Assembly (NCBI RefSeq): GCF_000812865.1
Contig: NZ_JSYL01000002.1
Coordinates: 248,001-312,000, forward strand
DNA from: Kaistella jeonii
GTDB taxonomy: Bacteria > Bacteroidota > Bacteroidia > Flavobacteriales > Weeksellaceae
Direction: 5' to 3'
DNA: 64,000 nucleotides
The translations under genes were made by a program, and so were the position numbers. Below are positions 17,652 through 27,005 of the stretch, one piece after another. The notes under the pieces are model-generated. The model was not told the DNA's origin and did not search any database. It saw nothing but the letters and a program-made list of their open reading frames with translations. Each line of letters opens with the position of its first letter. Position 1 is the first letter of the stretch.

Positions 17652-18041
17652 TTATACTCTTCTTCTTTTTGGTGGTCTACATCCGTTATGTGGCATAGGA
17701 GTCACGTCAACGATTTCACTAACTTCAATTCCTGAATTGTGAATAGTTCTGATGGCAGATTCTCTACCTGCACCAGGACCTTTCACGTAAACCTTTACTC
17801 TGCGTAGTCCAGCGTCGTGAGCTACTGTAGAGCAATTTTCTGCAGCCATTTGTGCTGCGAAGGGAGTATTCTTTTTAGAACCTCTGAATCCCATTTTTCC
17901 GGCAGATGCCCAAGAGATTACTTCTCCGTTTTTATTCGTTAAAGAAATAATGATATTGTTAAAAGTTGCCTGAATATGAGCTTCCCCAATTGCTTCAACT
18001 TTAACTTTTCTTTTCTTAACTGCTTTTGTCTGTTTTGCCAT
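17652..18041 (-). CDS. rpsK: 30S ribosomal protein S11
   Basis: Platform protein uS11 of the small subunit, 129 residues. The conserved segments are present: [39 protein letters not shown] and the C-terminal [19 protein letters not shown]. The short basic N-terminus ([14 protein letters not shown]) is normal. It starts 12 bases after rpsM. Confidence 0.98.
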   Translation of the reverse strand: MAKQTKAVKKRKVKVEAIGEAHIQATFNNIIISLTNKNGEVISWASAGKMGFRGSKKNTPFAAQMAAENCSTVAHDAGLRRVKVYVKGPGAGRESAIRTIHNSGIEVSEIVDVTPMPHNGCRPPKRRRV

Positions 18042-18053
18042 AATTCTTACCGA

Positions 18054-18431
18054 TTATTTACTTGCTTTTTTCTTGTTAGCAACAGTTTTTCTCTTTCCTT
18101 TTCGGGTTCTAGAATTATTTTTAGTTCTTTGTCCTCTTAAAGGTAATCCCAGTCTGTGACGTATTCCTCGTTGGCAACCAATATCCATCAATCGCTTGAT
18201 ATTAGTTGAAGTTTCAGTACGCAATTCACCTTCTACTTTTACGTGTTCAGTGATGTAGGTTCTGATCAATGCCAATTCATCGTCATTCCATTCGTTGACT
18301 TTCTTGTCTTCGCTGATACCGGCAGCTTTAAGGATTTTAGAAGAAGTACTTCTTCCAACTCCAAAAATATAGGTTAAGCCGATAACGCCTCTTTTGTTCT
18401 TTGGTAAATCAATACCGGAAATTCTCGCCAT
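18054..18431 (-). CDS. rpsM: 30S ribosomal protein S13
   Basis: Head protein uS13, 125 residues, which contacts the large subunit and P-site tRNA. Visible: [15 protein letters not shown], the helix-two-turn-helix region, and the C-terminal [20 protein letters not shown]. It follows rpmJ by 9 bases, the standard alpha-operon start order rpmJ-rpsM-rpsK-rpsD-rpoA-rplQ. Confidence 0.98.
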   Translation of the reverse strand: MARISGIDLPKNKRGVIGLTYIFGVGRSTSSKILKAAGISEDKKVNEWNDDELALIRTYITEHVKVEGELRTETSTNIKRLMDIGCQRGIRHRLGLPLRGQRTKNNSRTRKGKRKTVANKKKASK

Positions 18432-18440
18432 AATTTAATT

Positions 18441-18557
18441 TTAGCCTTGTCTTTGTTTAAATTTTGGGTTCTTCTTGTTGATCACGAACAGAACGCCTTT
18501 CCGGCGAACGATCTTGCAATCAGCACTTCTTTTTTTGATAGATGCTCTAACTTTCAT
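18441..18557 (-). CDS. rpmJ: 50S ribosomal protein L36, zinc-free form
   Basis: A 38-residue protein, [20 protein letters not shown] then [18 protein letters not shown]. Order and sequence match bL36. The usual Cys-Cys-Cys-His zinc ribbon is reduced to one Cys, so this is the C-minus form that does not bind zinc. The upstream spacer to infA is unusually long (140 bases). Confidence 0.95.
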   Translation of the reverse strand: MKVRASIKKRSADCKIVRRKGVLFVINKKNPKFKQRQG

Positions 18558-18697
18558 TCGTTACTTTTCTTTTTTAATTTTACAACGGTTAAATGAGATC
18601 TTACGGAATCATTCCCATTTTGTTTAAATTTAGAACTTCAATAAAATTATGTAATTCTACAAGTTCTCGTTTATAGTTAAATTCAGTTAACCTGAAA

Positions 18698-18913
18698 TTA
18701 ATATCTGAAGGTGATTCTTCCTTTCGATAAATCGTAAGGAGAAAGTTCTAATTTTACCTTGTCTCCAGGTAAAAGTTTGATGTAATGCATTCGCATTTTC
18801 CCAGAAATATGAGCGATAAGAACATGCCCATTTTCCAGTTCTACACGAAACTGCGCGTTCGAAAGTGCTTCCGTGATCACGCCGTCTTGTTCAATATGTT
18901 TTTGTTTAGCCAT
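18698..18913 (-). CDS. infA: Translation initiation factor IF-1
   Basis: A 71-residue S1/OB-fold protein that occupies the A site during initiation. [20 protein letters not shown], the central [20 protein letters not shown] and the C-terminal [15 protein letters not shown] are typical. It lies 7 bases after secY, as in many bacteria, and before rpmJ. Confidence 0.98.
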   Translation of the reverse strand: MAKQKHIEQDGVITEALSNAQFRVELENGHVLIAHISGKMRMHYIKLLPGDKVKLELSPYDLSKGRITFRY

Positions 18914-18920
18914 TTATTAT

Positions 18921-20303
18921 TTACAGATTGTTGCTTGTTCTGGATAATTTCGACTGCATCAAGCCATCATAATGATGATTTAATAAGTACGTATTGATCT
19001 GCTGAATCGTATCCAGTATTACACCAACCATGATTAATAGTGATGTTCCACCGAAGAAAAGAGCAAATCTATCCGTCTGAACAAACGCTCCGTGCACTAT
19101 TGCCGGAAGGATTGCAAAGATAGCTAAAAACATCGAACCTGGCAAAGTTATTTTTGAGAGGATATCATCCAGATAATCAGAGGTTTCTTTCCCAGGTCTT
19201 ACCTTTGGAATTAGACCACCGTTTCTCTTCAGATCATCTGCCATTTGATTCACAGGAATCGTGATCGCAGTATAGAAGAAAGAGAAGATGATAATTAATA
19301 TCGCAAATAATACATTGTATTGCCAACTAAAAACATTTTTGAATCCTGCCAAGAAGGTATTAGACTCATCAACTTTCGTTAAAAGTCCAGGAACAAACAT
19401 TAAGGCCTGAGCAAAAATGATCGGCATAACTCCGGCAGCATTTACCTTTAAAGGAATCCACTGTCTTGCGCCCTGCATCAAATTTTTTGTTACTCCACCT
19501 CTTGCCTGTGCTCTGCTTACATACTGGATAGGAATTTTTCGTACTGCAACCGATAATATAATCGCTAATAATACTACTACCATCCAGAATAAAACTTCAA
19601 TAAGAATCATGATCGTACCAAATCCTCCTTTTCCGGTTTGTGTAGCGATTTCCTGAATAAATGCTCCAGGTAGATCTGCTAAAATACCAACCATAATTAA
19701 GATCGAGATACCGTTTCCTATTCCCTTATCTGTAATTTTTTCTCCTAACCACATTGCAAATACCGAACCTGCTACCAGAATTACGATACTTGGCAACCAG
19801 AACATAATTGATTCCGGATGTACAAAATATGCAGAAGCAAACTGTGCATGCGGCAAAAACATCTGAGTGATCGAAGTAAGATAAGAAGGAGCCTGTACCA
19901 AACAAACTGCAATTGTTAACCATCTTGTAATTTGGTTCAAAGTATTTCTACCACTTTCCCCATCTTTCTGCAATTTCTGAAGGTACGGAATTGCCATACC
20001 CATCAACTGCACAATAATGGAAGCAGAAATATAAGGCATGATCCCGAGCGCCATAATTGAGGCTCTGGAGAATGCACCACCTGTAAACGAAGAAAGCAAG
20101 CCAAGAAGTCCTGCTCCTTGCTTGTTGCCTCCTTGCTGTTTGTAAATATCCAAAAGATTCCCTACTTCTGACATGTTAATGGCAGGTAAAGAAATATAAG
20201 ATGCGAATCTATACACAAGGATGATACCGAGAGTAAACATAATTTTATCCCTCAATTCCTTAAGACTCCAAATGTTTTTTAGTGTTTGTATAAATTCTTT
20301 CAT
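18921..20303 (-). CDS. secY: Protein translocase subunit SecY
   Basis: Central pore of the Sec translocon in the inner membrane, 460 residues with ten hydrophobic segments. Typical segments: the N-terminal SLKELRDKIMFTLGIILVYR, the plug region AGLLGLLSSFTGGAFSRAS, GNGISILIMVGI, and cytosolic loop RAQARGGVTKNLMQG with the following PLKVNAAGVMPIIFA. It is somewhat longer than E. coli SecY (443), as in other Bacteroidota. It is 8 bases downstream of rplO. Confidence 0.98.
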   Translation of the reverse strand: MKEFIQTLKNIWSLKELRDKIMFTLGIILVYRFASYISLPAINMSEVGNLLDIYKQQGGNKQGAGLLGLLSSFTGGAFSRASIMALGIMPYISASIIVQLMGMAIPYLQKLQKDGESGRNTLNQITRWLTIAVCLVQAPSYLTSITQMFLPHAQFASAYFVHPESIMFWLPSIVILVAGSVFAMWLGEKITDKGIGNGISILIMVGILADLPGAFIQEIATQTGKGGFGTIMILIEVLFWMVVVLLAIILSVAVRKIPIQYVSRAQARGGVTKNLMQGARQWIPLKVNAAGVMPIIFAQALMFVPGLLTKVDESNTFLAGFKNVFSWQYNVLFAILIIIFSFFYTAITIPVNQMADDLKRNGGLIPKVRPGKETSDYLDDILSKITLPGSMFLAIFAILPAIVHGAFVQTDRFALFFGGTSLLIMVGVILDTIQQINTYLLNHHYDGLMQSKLSRTSNNL

Positions 20304-20311
20304 TGTCGTAA

Positions 20312-20758
20312 TTATAGAGTAATTGCTTTACCGCCTGCTTTAGCAATTGCTTCTTCAGCAGATTTTGTGAATTTGTGAGCAGAGATGGAAACACCTGATT
20401 TCAATTCTCCTCTTCCCAAAATCTTTACGATTTCGTTTTTCTTCGCTAATCCGTTTTGTACTAATACTTCTTGAGTAAAGTCAGTGATATTCTTAGTATC
20501 AGCTAAAACTTGAATAGTATCAATATTGATTGCTCTGTACTCTTTTCTGTTTACGTTGGTAAAACCGAATTTAGGCAATCTTCTTTGCAAAGGCATTTGA
20601 CCCCCTTCAAAACCGATTTTTTGTGAATAACCAGCTCTTGCTTGCTGACCATTGTGACCTTTTCCAGCTGTACCCCCTTTACCACTACCTTGTCCTCTTC
20701 CGATTCTTTTTGTACTGTGAGTAGAACCTGCTGCAGGTCTAATATTATTTAAATTCAT
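20312..20758 (-). CDS. rplO: 50S ribosomal protein L15
   Basis: Large-subunit protein uL15, 148 residues. The Gly/basic N-terminal extension (RPAAGSTHSTKRIGRGQGSG, GKGGTAGKGHNGQQ) and the globular C-terminal half (GLAKKNEIVKILGRGELK) are typical. It follows rpmD after a 77-base spacer that holds a strong palindrome. Confidence 0.98.
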   Translation of the reverse strand: MNLNNIRPAAGSTHSTKRIGRGQGSGKGGTAGKGHNGQQARAGYSQKIGFEGGQMPLQRRLPKFGFTNVNRKEYRAINIDTIQVLADTKNITDFTQEVLVQNGLAKKNEIVKILGRGELKSGVSISAHKFTKSAEEAIAKAGGKAITL

Positions 20759-20792
20759 TATATTTTAGATTTGAGATTTTAAGATTAGAGAA

Positions 20793-20818
20793 AGAGACTT
20801 TAATTAATTAGAGTCTCT
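20793..20818. other. Near-perfect palindrome in the rpmD-rplO spacer
   Basis: A 26-base inverted repeat with no loop, outer arms AGAGACT and AGTCTCT around an AATT-rich centre, with one G-U-type mismatch. It lies between the rpmD stop and the rplO start and would be transcribed in the leader of rplO. A degenerate ATTTTAGA run adjoins it at 20762-20787. Confidence 0.6.
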
Positions 20819-20835
20819 TGTCTCTTGATCTATTT

Positions 20836-21012
20836 CTATTTTACAACTTCTACGAGGTGAGCAACTGAAGCTACCATTCCTAAGATGGAAGGAGTATCAT
20901 CATGTTCCACTACTTGGTGAAGTTTTTTTAATCCTAATGCTTCTAGCGTTCTTTTTTGGGTTTTAGTTCTATTAATAGCACTTTTTACCTGTTTTACTTG
21001 AATCTTTGCCAT
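20836..21012 (-). CDS. rpmD: 50S ribosomal protein L30
   Basis: A 58-residue protein starting MAKIQVKQVKSAINRTKTQK and ending VASVAHLVEVVK, matching uL30 including the conserved LGLKKLHQVVEHDDTPSILG segment. It lies 9 bases after rpsE, its normal place between rpsE and rplO. Confidence 0.96.
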   Translation of the reverse strand: MAKIQVKQVKSAINRTKTQKRTLEALGLKKLHQVVEHDDTPSILGMVASVAHLVEVVK

Positions 21013-21021
21013 TTTTTTAAA

Positions 21022-21543
21022 TTAACCGTTAAACACTTTATCTAATGAAATACCTCTCAATTTTGCAATTTCTTCAGGTCTTCTGATATCCAATAATGCT
21101 TTGAAAGTAGCTTTCACAACGTTATGTGGGTTAGATGATCCTTTAGATTTTGAAAGAATATCTTTGATTCCAGCAGCTTCAACTACCATACGAACAGTAC
21201 CACCTGCGATTACACCGGTACCATGAGTTGCAGGTCTCAAGAAGATATCTGCACCACCGTAACGAGCGGAAGTTTGGTGAGGGATGGTATGATTTACAAC
21301 AGGAACTTTTACTAAATTTTTCTTAGCGTCTTCTACTGCTTTTGCAATAGCTGAAGCTACTTCTTTAGATTTTCCTAATCCGAAACCTACGGTTCCAGCT
21401 TCATCACCTACAACCACGATTGCAGAAAACCCGAAAGCTCTACCTCCTTTGGTTACTTTGGTAACTCTGTTTACTGAAACGAGACGATCTTTAAGTTCTA
21501 ATCCTCCCGGTTTTACTTTTTCTATATTATCTAGTCCTAACAT
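21022..21543 (-). CDS. rpsE: 30S ribosomal protein S5
   Basis: uS5, 173 residues, a decoding-accuracy protein of the small-subunit body. The double-stranded RNA-binding-like S5 signature ([20 protein letters not shown]) and the C-terminal domain ([33 protein letters not shown]) are present. It is 18 bases downstream of rplR. Confidence 0.98.
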   Translation of the reverse strand: MLGLDNIEKVKPGGLELKDRLVSVNRVTKVTKGGRAFGFSAIVVVGDEAGTVGFGLGKSKEVASAIAKAVEDAKKNLVKVPVVNHTIPHQTSARYGGADIFLRPATHGTGVIAGGTVRMVVEAAGIKDILSKSKGSSNPHNVVKATFKALLDIRRPEEIAKLRGISLDKVFNG

Positions 21544-21561
21544 ATTTCCGAAATTTAATGA

Positions 21562-21909
21562 TTAGAATTTTAGTCCGCCTTCTCTTGCACCGTCTGCTAA
21601 AGCTTTCACTCTACCATGATATACAAATCCGTTTCTGTCGAACACTATTTTTTCAATTCCTGCAGCTTTAGCTTTTTCAGCGATCGCTTTTCCAACTTCT
21701 GCAGAGATTTCTACTTTGTTTCCTTTAGCAGTCAACGCTCTTGACGAAGCTGAAGCTAAGGTTTTACCATCTTTATCGTCGATCAATTGAGCGTAAATTT
21801 CTTTATTGCTTTTGTAAACAGATAATCTTGGTAATTCAGCAGAGCCAGAGATTTTCCCTCTTACTCTTCTTTTAATTCTATTTCTTTTTTGTACTTTGCT
21901 TAGTGCCAT
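21562..21909 (-). CDS. rplR: 50S ribosomal protein L18
   Basis: uL18, 115 residues, a 5S rRNA-binding protein. Typical N-terminus ([18 protein letters not shown]), [18 protein letters not shown] and C-terminal [20 protein letters not shown] are seen. It is placed between rplF and rpsE with 17- and 18-base spacers. Confidence 0.98.
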   Translation of the reverse strand: MALSKVQKRNRIKRRVRGKISGSAELPRLSVYKSNKEIYAQLIDDKDGKTLASASSRALTAKGNKVEISAEVGKAIAEKAKAAGIEKIVFDRNGFVYHGRVKALADGAREGGLKF

Positions 21910-21926
21910 GTTCTTAAGTTTAAAAA

Positions 21927-22472
21927 TTAAGCAGATTTACCAGCTTTACGTCTTACAATTTCTCCAACGAATCTAACACCCTTTCCTTTATATGGTTCTG
22001 GCTTTCTGAAAGATCTGATCTTCGCAGCAACCATTCCTAATAATTGTTTGTCAAATGATGACAAGGTGATGACAGGGTTTTTACCTTTTTCGGATAAAGT
22101 TTCTACCACGATTTCTTTCGGAAGATCCAGTACGATCCCGTGAGAGAATCCTAAAGCTAATTCTAATTTGTTTCCTTGATTAGATGCTCTATATCCTACT
22201 CCTACTAATTCTAGTTTTTTAGACCAACCTTCGGAAGTTCCTAAAACCATATTATTGATTAACGCTCTGTAAAGACCGTGTAATGCTTTGTGTGATTTTG
22301 ATTCAGATGGACGGTCTAAAGTTAAGATTCCGTCTTCTTGTTTTAGAGTGATCCCCTCTTCTAATTGCTGTGTAAGTTCGCCTTTCGGTCCTTTCACAGT
22401 TACCAGTCCGTTTTTCTCGGTTACAGTAACATTAGCGGGAATTTCTATAATTGCTTTACCAATTCTTGACAT
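21927..22472 (-). CDS. rplF: 50S ribosomal protein L6
   Basis: uL6, 181 residues, with two related alpha/beta domains near the factor-binding region. [17 protein letters not shown] and the C-terminal signature [20 protein letters not shown] are diagnostic. It is placed between rpsH and rplR. Confidence 0.98.
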   Translation of the reverse strand: MSRIGKAIIEIPANVTVTEKNGLVTVKGPKGELTQQLEEGITLKQEDGILTLDRPSESKSHKALHGLYRALINNMVLGTSEGWSKKLELVGVGYRASNQGNKLELALGFSHGIVLDLPKEIVVETLSEKGKNPVITLSSFDKQLLGMVAAKIRSFRKPEPYKGKGVRFVGEIVRRKAGKSA

Positions 22473-22489
22473 TTTCCTTTGATTATTTA

Positions 22490-22888
22490 TTAATAAACAT
22501 AGCAGATTACTTCTCCACCCACTTTTTCCTGACGTGCTTTTTTATCTGTCATAACTCCTCTTGAAGTTGAGATAATAGCGATACCCAATCCGTTTAATAC
22601 TCTAGGCAGTTCTCCTGACCCTTTGTATTGTCTCAAACCTGGTCTAGAAGCACGTTGAATGCTTTTAATAACCGGTTTGTTGGTTGTTTTGTCGTACTTT
22701 AAAGCGATTTTGATATTTCCCTGAACAGCGCTTTCCTCGAACTTGTAGTTCAAGATAAAACCCTGGTCAAACAAAATTTTTGTAATCTCCTTTTTGATTT
22801 TCGATGCAGGAATATCCACCACTTTGTGGCCTGCGCTTTGTGCGTTCCTTACTCTGGTTAGGAAATCTGAAATTGGATCTGTTACCAT
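22490..22888 (-). CDS. rpsH: 30S ribosomal protein S8
   Basis: uS8, 132 residues, which binds helix 21 of 16S rRNA. TDPISDFLTRVRNAQSAGHK and the C-terminal signature GIAIISTSRGVMTDKKARQE are typical. In E. coli S8 represses the spc operon by binding a mimic of its rRNA site near rplE. Here the gene is preceded by a 145-base spacer that could hold such a site, which cannot be confirmed by eye. Confidence 0.98.
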   Translation of the reverse strand: MVTDPISDFLTRVRNAQSAGHKVVDIPASKIKKEITKILFDQGFILNYKFEESAVQGNIKIALKYDKTTNKPVIKSIQRASRPGLRQYKGSGELPRVLNGLGIAIISTSRGVMTDKKARQEKVGGEVICYVY

Positions 22889-23033
22889 TTTTCTATTTTA
22901 AATTATTGGTTTGTGATGAGCAGTTTTGATAAGAGTTTAGTAAAAATTAAAGAGAGCCAAGACCGAAGTCTGTTTTCAAAATATATTTTCACCGCAATCA
23001 AATCAACTTGATCACCTCGATTGTTCTAAATTA

Positions 23034-23303
23034 TTACCAACTTGCTTTTTTCACTCCCGGGATAAGACCGTTGTTGGCCATTTCTCTGAAAGTTACTCTT
23101 GAAAGACCGAATGTTCTCATGTAACCTCTTGGTCTTCCAGTTAATTTACATCTGTTGTGTAGTCTTACTGGTGAAGCATCTTTCGGCAATTTTTGTAAAC
23201 CAAGATAATCATTAGCTTCTTTCAAAGCTTTTCTTTTCTCAGCATATTTTGCTACCGTAGCTTCTCTTTTGCGCTCACGCGCTTTCATTGATTCTTTAGC
23301 CAT
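23034..23303 (-). CDS. rpsN: 30S ribosomal protein S14, zinc-free form
   Basis: uS14, 89 residues. It begins [20 protein letters not shown] and ends with the signature [20 protein letters not shown]. The CxxC-CxxC zinc finger of the short form is absent, so it is the longer C-minus, zinc-independent type. It sits 3 bases after rplE. Confidence 0.98.
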   Translation of the reverse strand: MAKESMKARERKREATVAKYAEKRKALKEANDYLGLQKLPKDASPVRLHNRCKLTGRPRGYMRTFGLSRVTFREMANNGLIPGVKKASW

Positions 23304-23306
23304 CTT

Positions 23307-23858
23307 TTAGTTCTTTTTAAAAGGCATACCAAAATGCGTTAATAATGATTTCGCTTCTTTATCAGTTTTCGCAGAAGTTACAAAAGTAATGTCCATCCCC
23401 TGGATTTTTTTTACTTTGTCAATTACGATCTCAGGAAAAATGATCTGCTCAGTAATCCCTAAATTGTAATTTCCTCTTCCGTCGAAACCATCAGCTTTGA
23501 TTCCGTTAAAATCACGGATTCGTGGTAAAGCTGAAGAATTTAATCTATCAAGAAACTCATACATTTGATTAGCTCTAAGAGTAACTCTTGCACCAATCGG
23601 CATTCCTTTTCTTAATTTAAAAGCAGCTTCATCTTTCTTAGAAATAGTTCCTACCGCTTTTTGACCGGTGATCGCTGTTAATTCTTCGATTGCATAATCA
23701 ACAATTTTCTTGTCAGCAGATGCAGCACCCAAACCTTGTGATACAACGATTTTAAGTAATTTAGGAACCTGCATAACAGATTTGTACCCAAATTCTTCCA
23801 TCATTGCAGGAACAATTTTCTCTTTATATTGTTGTTTTGGTCTTACTATATATTCCAT
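23307..23858 (-). CDS. rplE: 50S ribosomal protein L5
   Basis: uL5, 183 residues, a 5S rRNA- and P-site-tRNA-contacting protein. [40 protein letters not shown] and the C-terminal [20 protein letters not shown] are typical. It starts 12 bases after rplX. Confidence 0.98.
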   Translation of the reverse strand: MEYIVRPKQQYKEKIVPAMMEEFGYKSVMQVPKLLKIVVSQGLGAASADKKIVDYAIEELTAITGQKAVGTISKKDEAAFKLRKGMPIGARVTLRANQMYEFLDRLNSSALPRIRDFNGIKADGFDGRGNYNLGITEQIIFPEIVIDKVKKIQGMDITFVTSAKTDKEAKSLLTHFGMPFKKN

Positions 23859-23870
23859 CGTCTTTTATAA

Positions 23871-24197
23871 TTATAAAGTTTCACCGGTTGATTTCGCAAC
23901 TCTTACTTTTTTATCACCGTCAACCTTAGATCCTGTTTTAGTCGTCTTACCGTTTTTATCGATAAGCATTACATTTGAAATATGGATGGATGCTTCTTTC
24001 TCTACAATTCCGCCTTGTGGATTACCTGCAGATGGTTTAGTATGTTTTTTAACAATATTTAAACCTGCTATAATTACTCTAGCGTCTTTGCCTTCTTTTC
24101 TGATCACTTCAATAACTTCACCTTTTTTACCTTTAATTTCTTTTTTTCCGGTAGTGATGATTACGTTATCTCCTTTTTTGATTTTTAACTTTGTCAT
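23871..24197 (-). CDS. rplX: 50S ribosomal protein L24
   Basis: uL24, 108 residues, an assembly initiator with a KOW motif ([20 protein letters not shown]) and following [19 protein letters not shown]. It lies in the standard rplN-rplX-rplE order. Confidence 0.98.
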   Translation of the reverse strand: MTKLKIKKGDNVIITTGKKEIKGKKGEVIEVIRKEGKDARVIIAGLNIVKKHTKPSAGNPQGGIVEKEASIHISNVMLIDKNGKTTKTGSKVDGDKKVRVAKSTGETL

Positions 24198-24214
24198 TTT
24201 TGTAAATTTTAAAA

Positions 24215-24583
24215 TTAAAGCACTTCTGGAGCTAATGAAATAACTTTCATGTATTCTTTGTCTCTTAGTTCACGAGCAACGGGTCCGAAAACACGTGTTC
24301 CTCTCATTTCACCTGCAGCATTTAACAGAACACAAGCATTATCGTCGAATTTGATGTATGATCCATCTTTTCTACGTACTGCTTTTTTGGTTCTTACTAC
24401 AACTGCTTTAGAAACAGTTCCTTTTTTCGCTTGTCCTTGTGGTGCAGAATCTTTGATAGTAACTACTACTTTATCACCAACTGAAGCATATCTTCTTCTA
24501 GTTCCTCCTAGAACTCTAATAACCAGTACTTCTTTGGCACCTGTGTTATCAGCAACTTTTATTCTTGATTCGGTTTGTAACAT
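24215..24583 (-). CDS. rplN: 50S ribosomal protein L14
   Basis: uL14, 122 residues. [20 protein letters not shown] and the signature [20 protein letters not shown] are diagnostic. Its ATG shares a base with the rpsQ stop (TAATG), indicating translational coupling. Confidence 0.98.
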   Translation of the reverse strand: MLQTESRIKVADNTGAKEVLVIRVLGGTRRRYASVGDKVVVTIKDSAPQGQAKKGTVSKAVVVRTKKAVRRKDGSYIKFDDNACVLLNAAGEMRGTRVFGPVARELRDKEYMKVISLAPEVL

Positions 24584-24837
24584 TACTTAGCTTTTTCAAT
24601 GATTCGTACTAATCTCCATCTCTTACTTTTACTTAAAGGTCTTGTTTCTGTAATCATTACAGTATCACCTTCAGTACACTCGTTGTTCTCATCGTGAGCG
24701 GTATATTTTTTCGTTTTCAAAACGAATTTACCGTACATTGGGTGTTTTACTCTTGTAGTTTCACTTACAACAATGGTCTTTTCCATTTTATTGCTGGAAA
24801 CAATTCCGATTCTCTCTTTTCTTAAATTTCTATCCAT
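24583..24837 (-). CDS. rpsQ: 30S ribosomal protein S17
   Basis: uS17, 84 residues, OB fold. [40 protein letters not shown] and the [20 protein letters not shown] signature are typical. It is placed between rpmC and rplN. Confidence 0.98.
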   Translation of the reverse strand: MDRNLRKERIGIVSSNKMEKTIVVSETTRVKHPMYGKFVLKTKKYTAHDENNECTEGDTVMITETRPLSKSKRWRLVRIIEKAK

Positions 24838-24851
24838 GATAAAAGGAAATT

Positions 24852-25040
24852 CTATTGTTGTTTTAGTGTTAATTCAGTTTCCAGACGTGCGATTGTTTTT
24901 CTCATGTCTCTGATTTGAATAGGATTTTCAATTGGACTGATGCTGTGAGACATTTTCATTTTATTGAAATCTGCTCTTACTTCAGTCAACTTGTTTTGAA
25001 TGTCTCCTGCGCTTAGATTTTTGATGTCAGCTTTTTTCAT
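24852..25040 (-). CDS. rpmC: 50S ribosomal protein L29
   Basis: uL29, 62 residues, a helical hairpin near the polypeptide exit. [20 protein letters not shown] and the [15 protein letters not shown] signature match the family. It lies in the standard rplP-rpmC-rpsQ order. Confidence 0.97.
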   Translation of the reverse strand: MKKADIKNLSAGDIQNKLTEVRADFNKMKMSHSISPIENPIQIRDMRKTIARLETELTLKQQ

Positions 25041-25051
25041 AATAATTCAGA

Positions 25052-25477
25052 TTATTGAGGTTGAACAAAATCATTCGCCACTACAAATCTTGTAGTTACA
25101 GGAAGTTTCTGAGCAGCAAGACGCAAAGCTTCTTTTGCTACTTCGTAAGAAACACCTCCCACTTCGAACATTATTTTACCAGGTTTCACTACAGATACCC
25201 AATATTCCACAGCACCTTTACCTTTTCCCATCCGTACTTCGGCTGGTTTTTTAGTAATCGGTTTATCTGGAAATACTTTGATCCATAACTGACCTTCTCT
25301 TTTCATATATCTCGTCGCTGCGATACGCGCTGCTTCAATTTGTCTTGCAGTGATCCAAGCTCCTTCATTCGCTTTGATCCCGAAAGTTCCGTAAGCAAGT
25401 TGACTGCCTCTGTGAGCAACCCCCTTCATTTTCATCTTGTGAACTTTACGGAATTTGGTTCTTTTTGGTTGTAACAT
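25052..25477 (-). CDS. rplP: 50S ribosomal protein L16
   Basis: uL16, 141 residues, at the tRNA A/P region of the large subunit. [39 protein letters not shown] and the [20 protein letters not shown] segment are typical. It follows rpsC after an 80-base spacer containing degenerate ATTTTAGA repeats. Confidence 0.98.
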   Translation of the reverse strand: MLQPKRTKFRKVHKMKMKGVAHRGSQLAYGTFGIKANEGAWITARQIEAARIAATRYMKREGQLWIKVFPDKPITKKPAEVRMGKGKGAVEYWVSVVKPGKIMFEVGGVSYEVAKEALRLAAQKLPVTTRFVVANDFVQPQ

Positions 25478-25557
25478 AATTTCTTAAATTTTAGATTTTA
25501 GAATTTAGATTTTAAAAAAGTAACGGTCATTTAAAACTGTCCTCTAAAATTTTGTAA

Positions 25558-26313
25558 TTATTTTCTATCTCTTGGTCTTCTGTCGCCTCTGTCTGGTCGG
25601 TCACCACGATCATTTCTGTCGTTACGGTCTCCTCTTCCTGCAGGTGCTCCTTTTTTCTGTTGTCCTACTAATGGCATTAAGTCACGTTTACCGTAAACCT
25701 CACCTTTCATAATCCAAACTTTCACTCCTAATTTACCGTACTGAGTTAAAGCTTCACCGATATGATAATCGATATCTGCTCTAAAAGTTGATAAAGGAAT
25801 TCTACCGTCTTTGAAGTTTTCACTTCTTGCCATTTCAGCTCCATTCAATCTACCGGAGATTTGAACTTTGATTCCTTCAGCTCCCATTCTCATGGTACTT
25901 TGGATTGACATTTTAACAGCTCTTCTATAAGATATTCTGTTCTCGATTTGTTTTGCGATGCTGTCTGCAACTAAAACCGCGTCAAGTTCAGGTCTTTTGA
26001 TTTCGAAAATATTGATCTGGATATCTTTATCCGTCAATTTTTTCAATTCTTCTTTCAATTTATCAACTTCCTGCCCACCTTTACCAATGATTAAACCTGG
26101 TCTAGCGGTAGTAATTGTAATTGTAACTAGTTTTAAAGTTCTTTCAATATAAATTCTTGAAATTCCTCCTTTTGATAAACGAGCTTCAAGGTATCTTCGG
26201 ATTTTAAAGTCTTCAGCGAGTCTGTCACCATAATCTTTTCCGCCATACCAGTTAGAATCCCATCCTCTGATGATCCCTAATCTGTTGCCTATTGGATTTG
26301 TCTTTTGTCCCAT
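25558..26313 (-). CDS. rpsC: 30S ribosomal protein S3
   Basis: uS3, 251 residues, lining the mRNA entry channel. The KH domain ([20 protein letters not shown]) and the C-terminal domain ([32 protein letters not shown]) are normal. The protein ends in an unstructured Arg/Asp-rich tail of about 30 residues made of RND/RGD-type triplets, longer than in E. coli S3 (233 residues). Confidence 0.98.
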   Translation of the reverse strand: MGQKTNPIGNRLGIIRGWDSNWYGGKDYGDRLAEDFKIRRYLEARLSKGGISRIYIERTLKLVTITITTARPGLIIGKGGQEVDKLKEELKKLTDKDIQINIFEIKRPELDAVLVADSIAKQIENRISYRRAVKMSIQSTMRMGAEGIKVQISGRLNGAEMARSENFKDGRIPLSTFRADIDYHIGEALTQYGKLGVKVWIMKGEVYGKRDLMPLVGQQKKGAPAGRGDRNDRNDRGDRPDRGDRRPRDRK

Positions 26314-26320
26314 ACCTTGA

Positions 26321-26722
26321 TTATTTAGTTTCTTTGTTACCCAAAATTAATGTAATGTGGTTCGATCTTTTTCTGATTCTATGACCTCTTCCTTGTGGAG
26401 CTGGTCTTAGTCTCTTCAATTGTCTTGCACTATCAACCATAATTTCTTTTACGATTAAATTTGCTTCTTCAATATCCGCACCTTCATTTTTCAACTGCCA
26501 GTTGGCCATTGCTGAAAGTAAAACTTTTTCTAACTTATTAGAAGCGTCTTTTTTCGAAAATTTAAGAATTGCCAAAGCTTTATCAACTTCAACTCCTCTG
26601 ATAATATCAACTACTAATCTCATCTTTCTTGGGGAAGACGGGCAATCGTTATGTAAAGCTTTCGCTACATCCTGGTTTGCTATTTTACGTGCCAAAGCAC
26701 TTTCTCTTTTTCTTGATCCCAT
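26321..26722 (-). CDS. rplV: 50S ribosomal protein L22
   Basis: uL22, 133 residues, whose loop lines the peptide exit tunnel. [20 protein letters not shown] and the C-terminal [20 protein letters not shown] are diagnostic. It lies between rpsS and rpsC with very short spacers. Confidence 0.98.
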   Translation of the reverse strand: MGSRKRESALARKIANQDVAKALHNDCPSSPRKMRLVVDIIRGVEVDKALAILKFSKKDASNKLEKVLLSAMANWQLKNEGADIEEANLIVKEIMVDSARQLKRLRPAPQGRGHRIRKRSNHITLILGNKETK

Positions 26723-26724
26723 GA

Positions 26725-27003
26725 TTATCTACCTCCTTTATTTTTGTTACCACCGTGACCTCTAAAAGATCTTGTCGGAGAAAATTCGCCTAACTTGTGA
26801 CCTACCATGTTTTCAGTTACATAAACAGGGATAAATGATTTCCCGTTGTGTACTGCGATAGTTTGTCCTACGAAGTCTGGAGAGATCATTGATGCTCTAG
26901 ACCAAGTTTTAATTACTGTCTTTTTACTAGACTCTATATTTGCCTGAACCTTCTTATCTAAAGTGTGAGCAATGAAAGGTCCTTTTTTAAGTGATCTTGC
27001 CAT
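26725..27003 (-). CDS. rpsS: 30S ribosomal protein S19
   Basis: uS19, 92 residues. [39 protein letters not shown] and [18 protein letters not shown] are typical. It is 2 bases downstream of rplB. Confidence 0.98.
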   Translation of the reverse strand: MARSLKKGPFIAHTLDKKVQANIESSKKTVIKTWSRASMISPDFVGQTIAVHNGKSFIPVYVTENMVGHKLGEFSPTRSFRGHGGNKNKGGR

Positions 27004-27005
27004 AA

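Noticed and set aside
23710-24243. 177-codon plus-strand frame opposite rplE and rplX
   Set aside because: It lies entirely antisense to well-defined ribosomal genes and its sequence is a mirror of their codon use.
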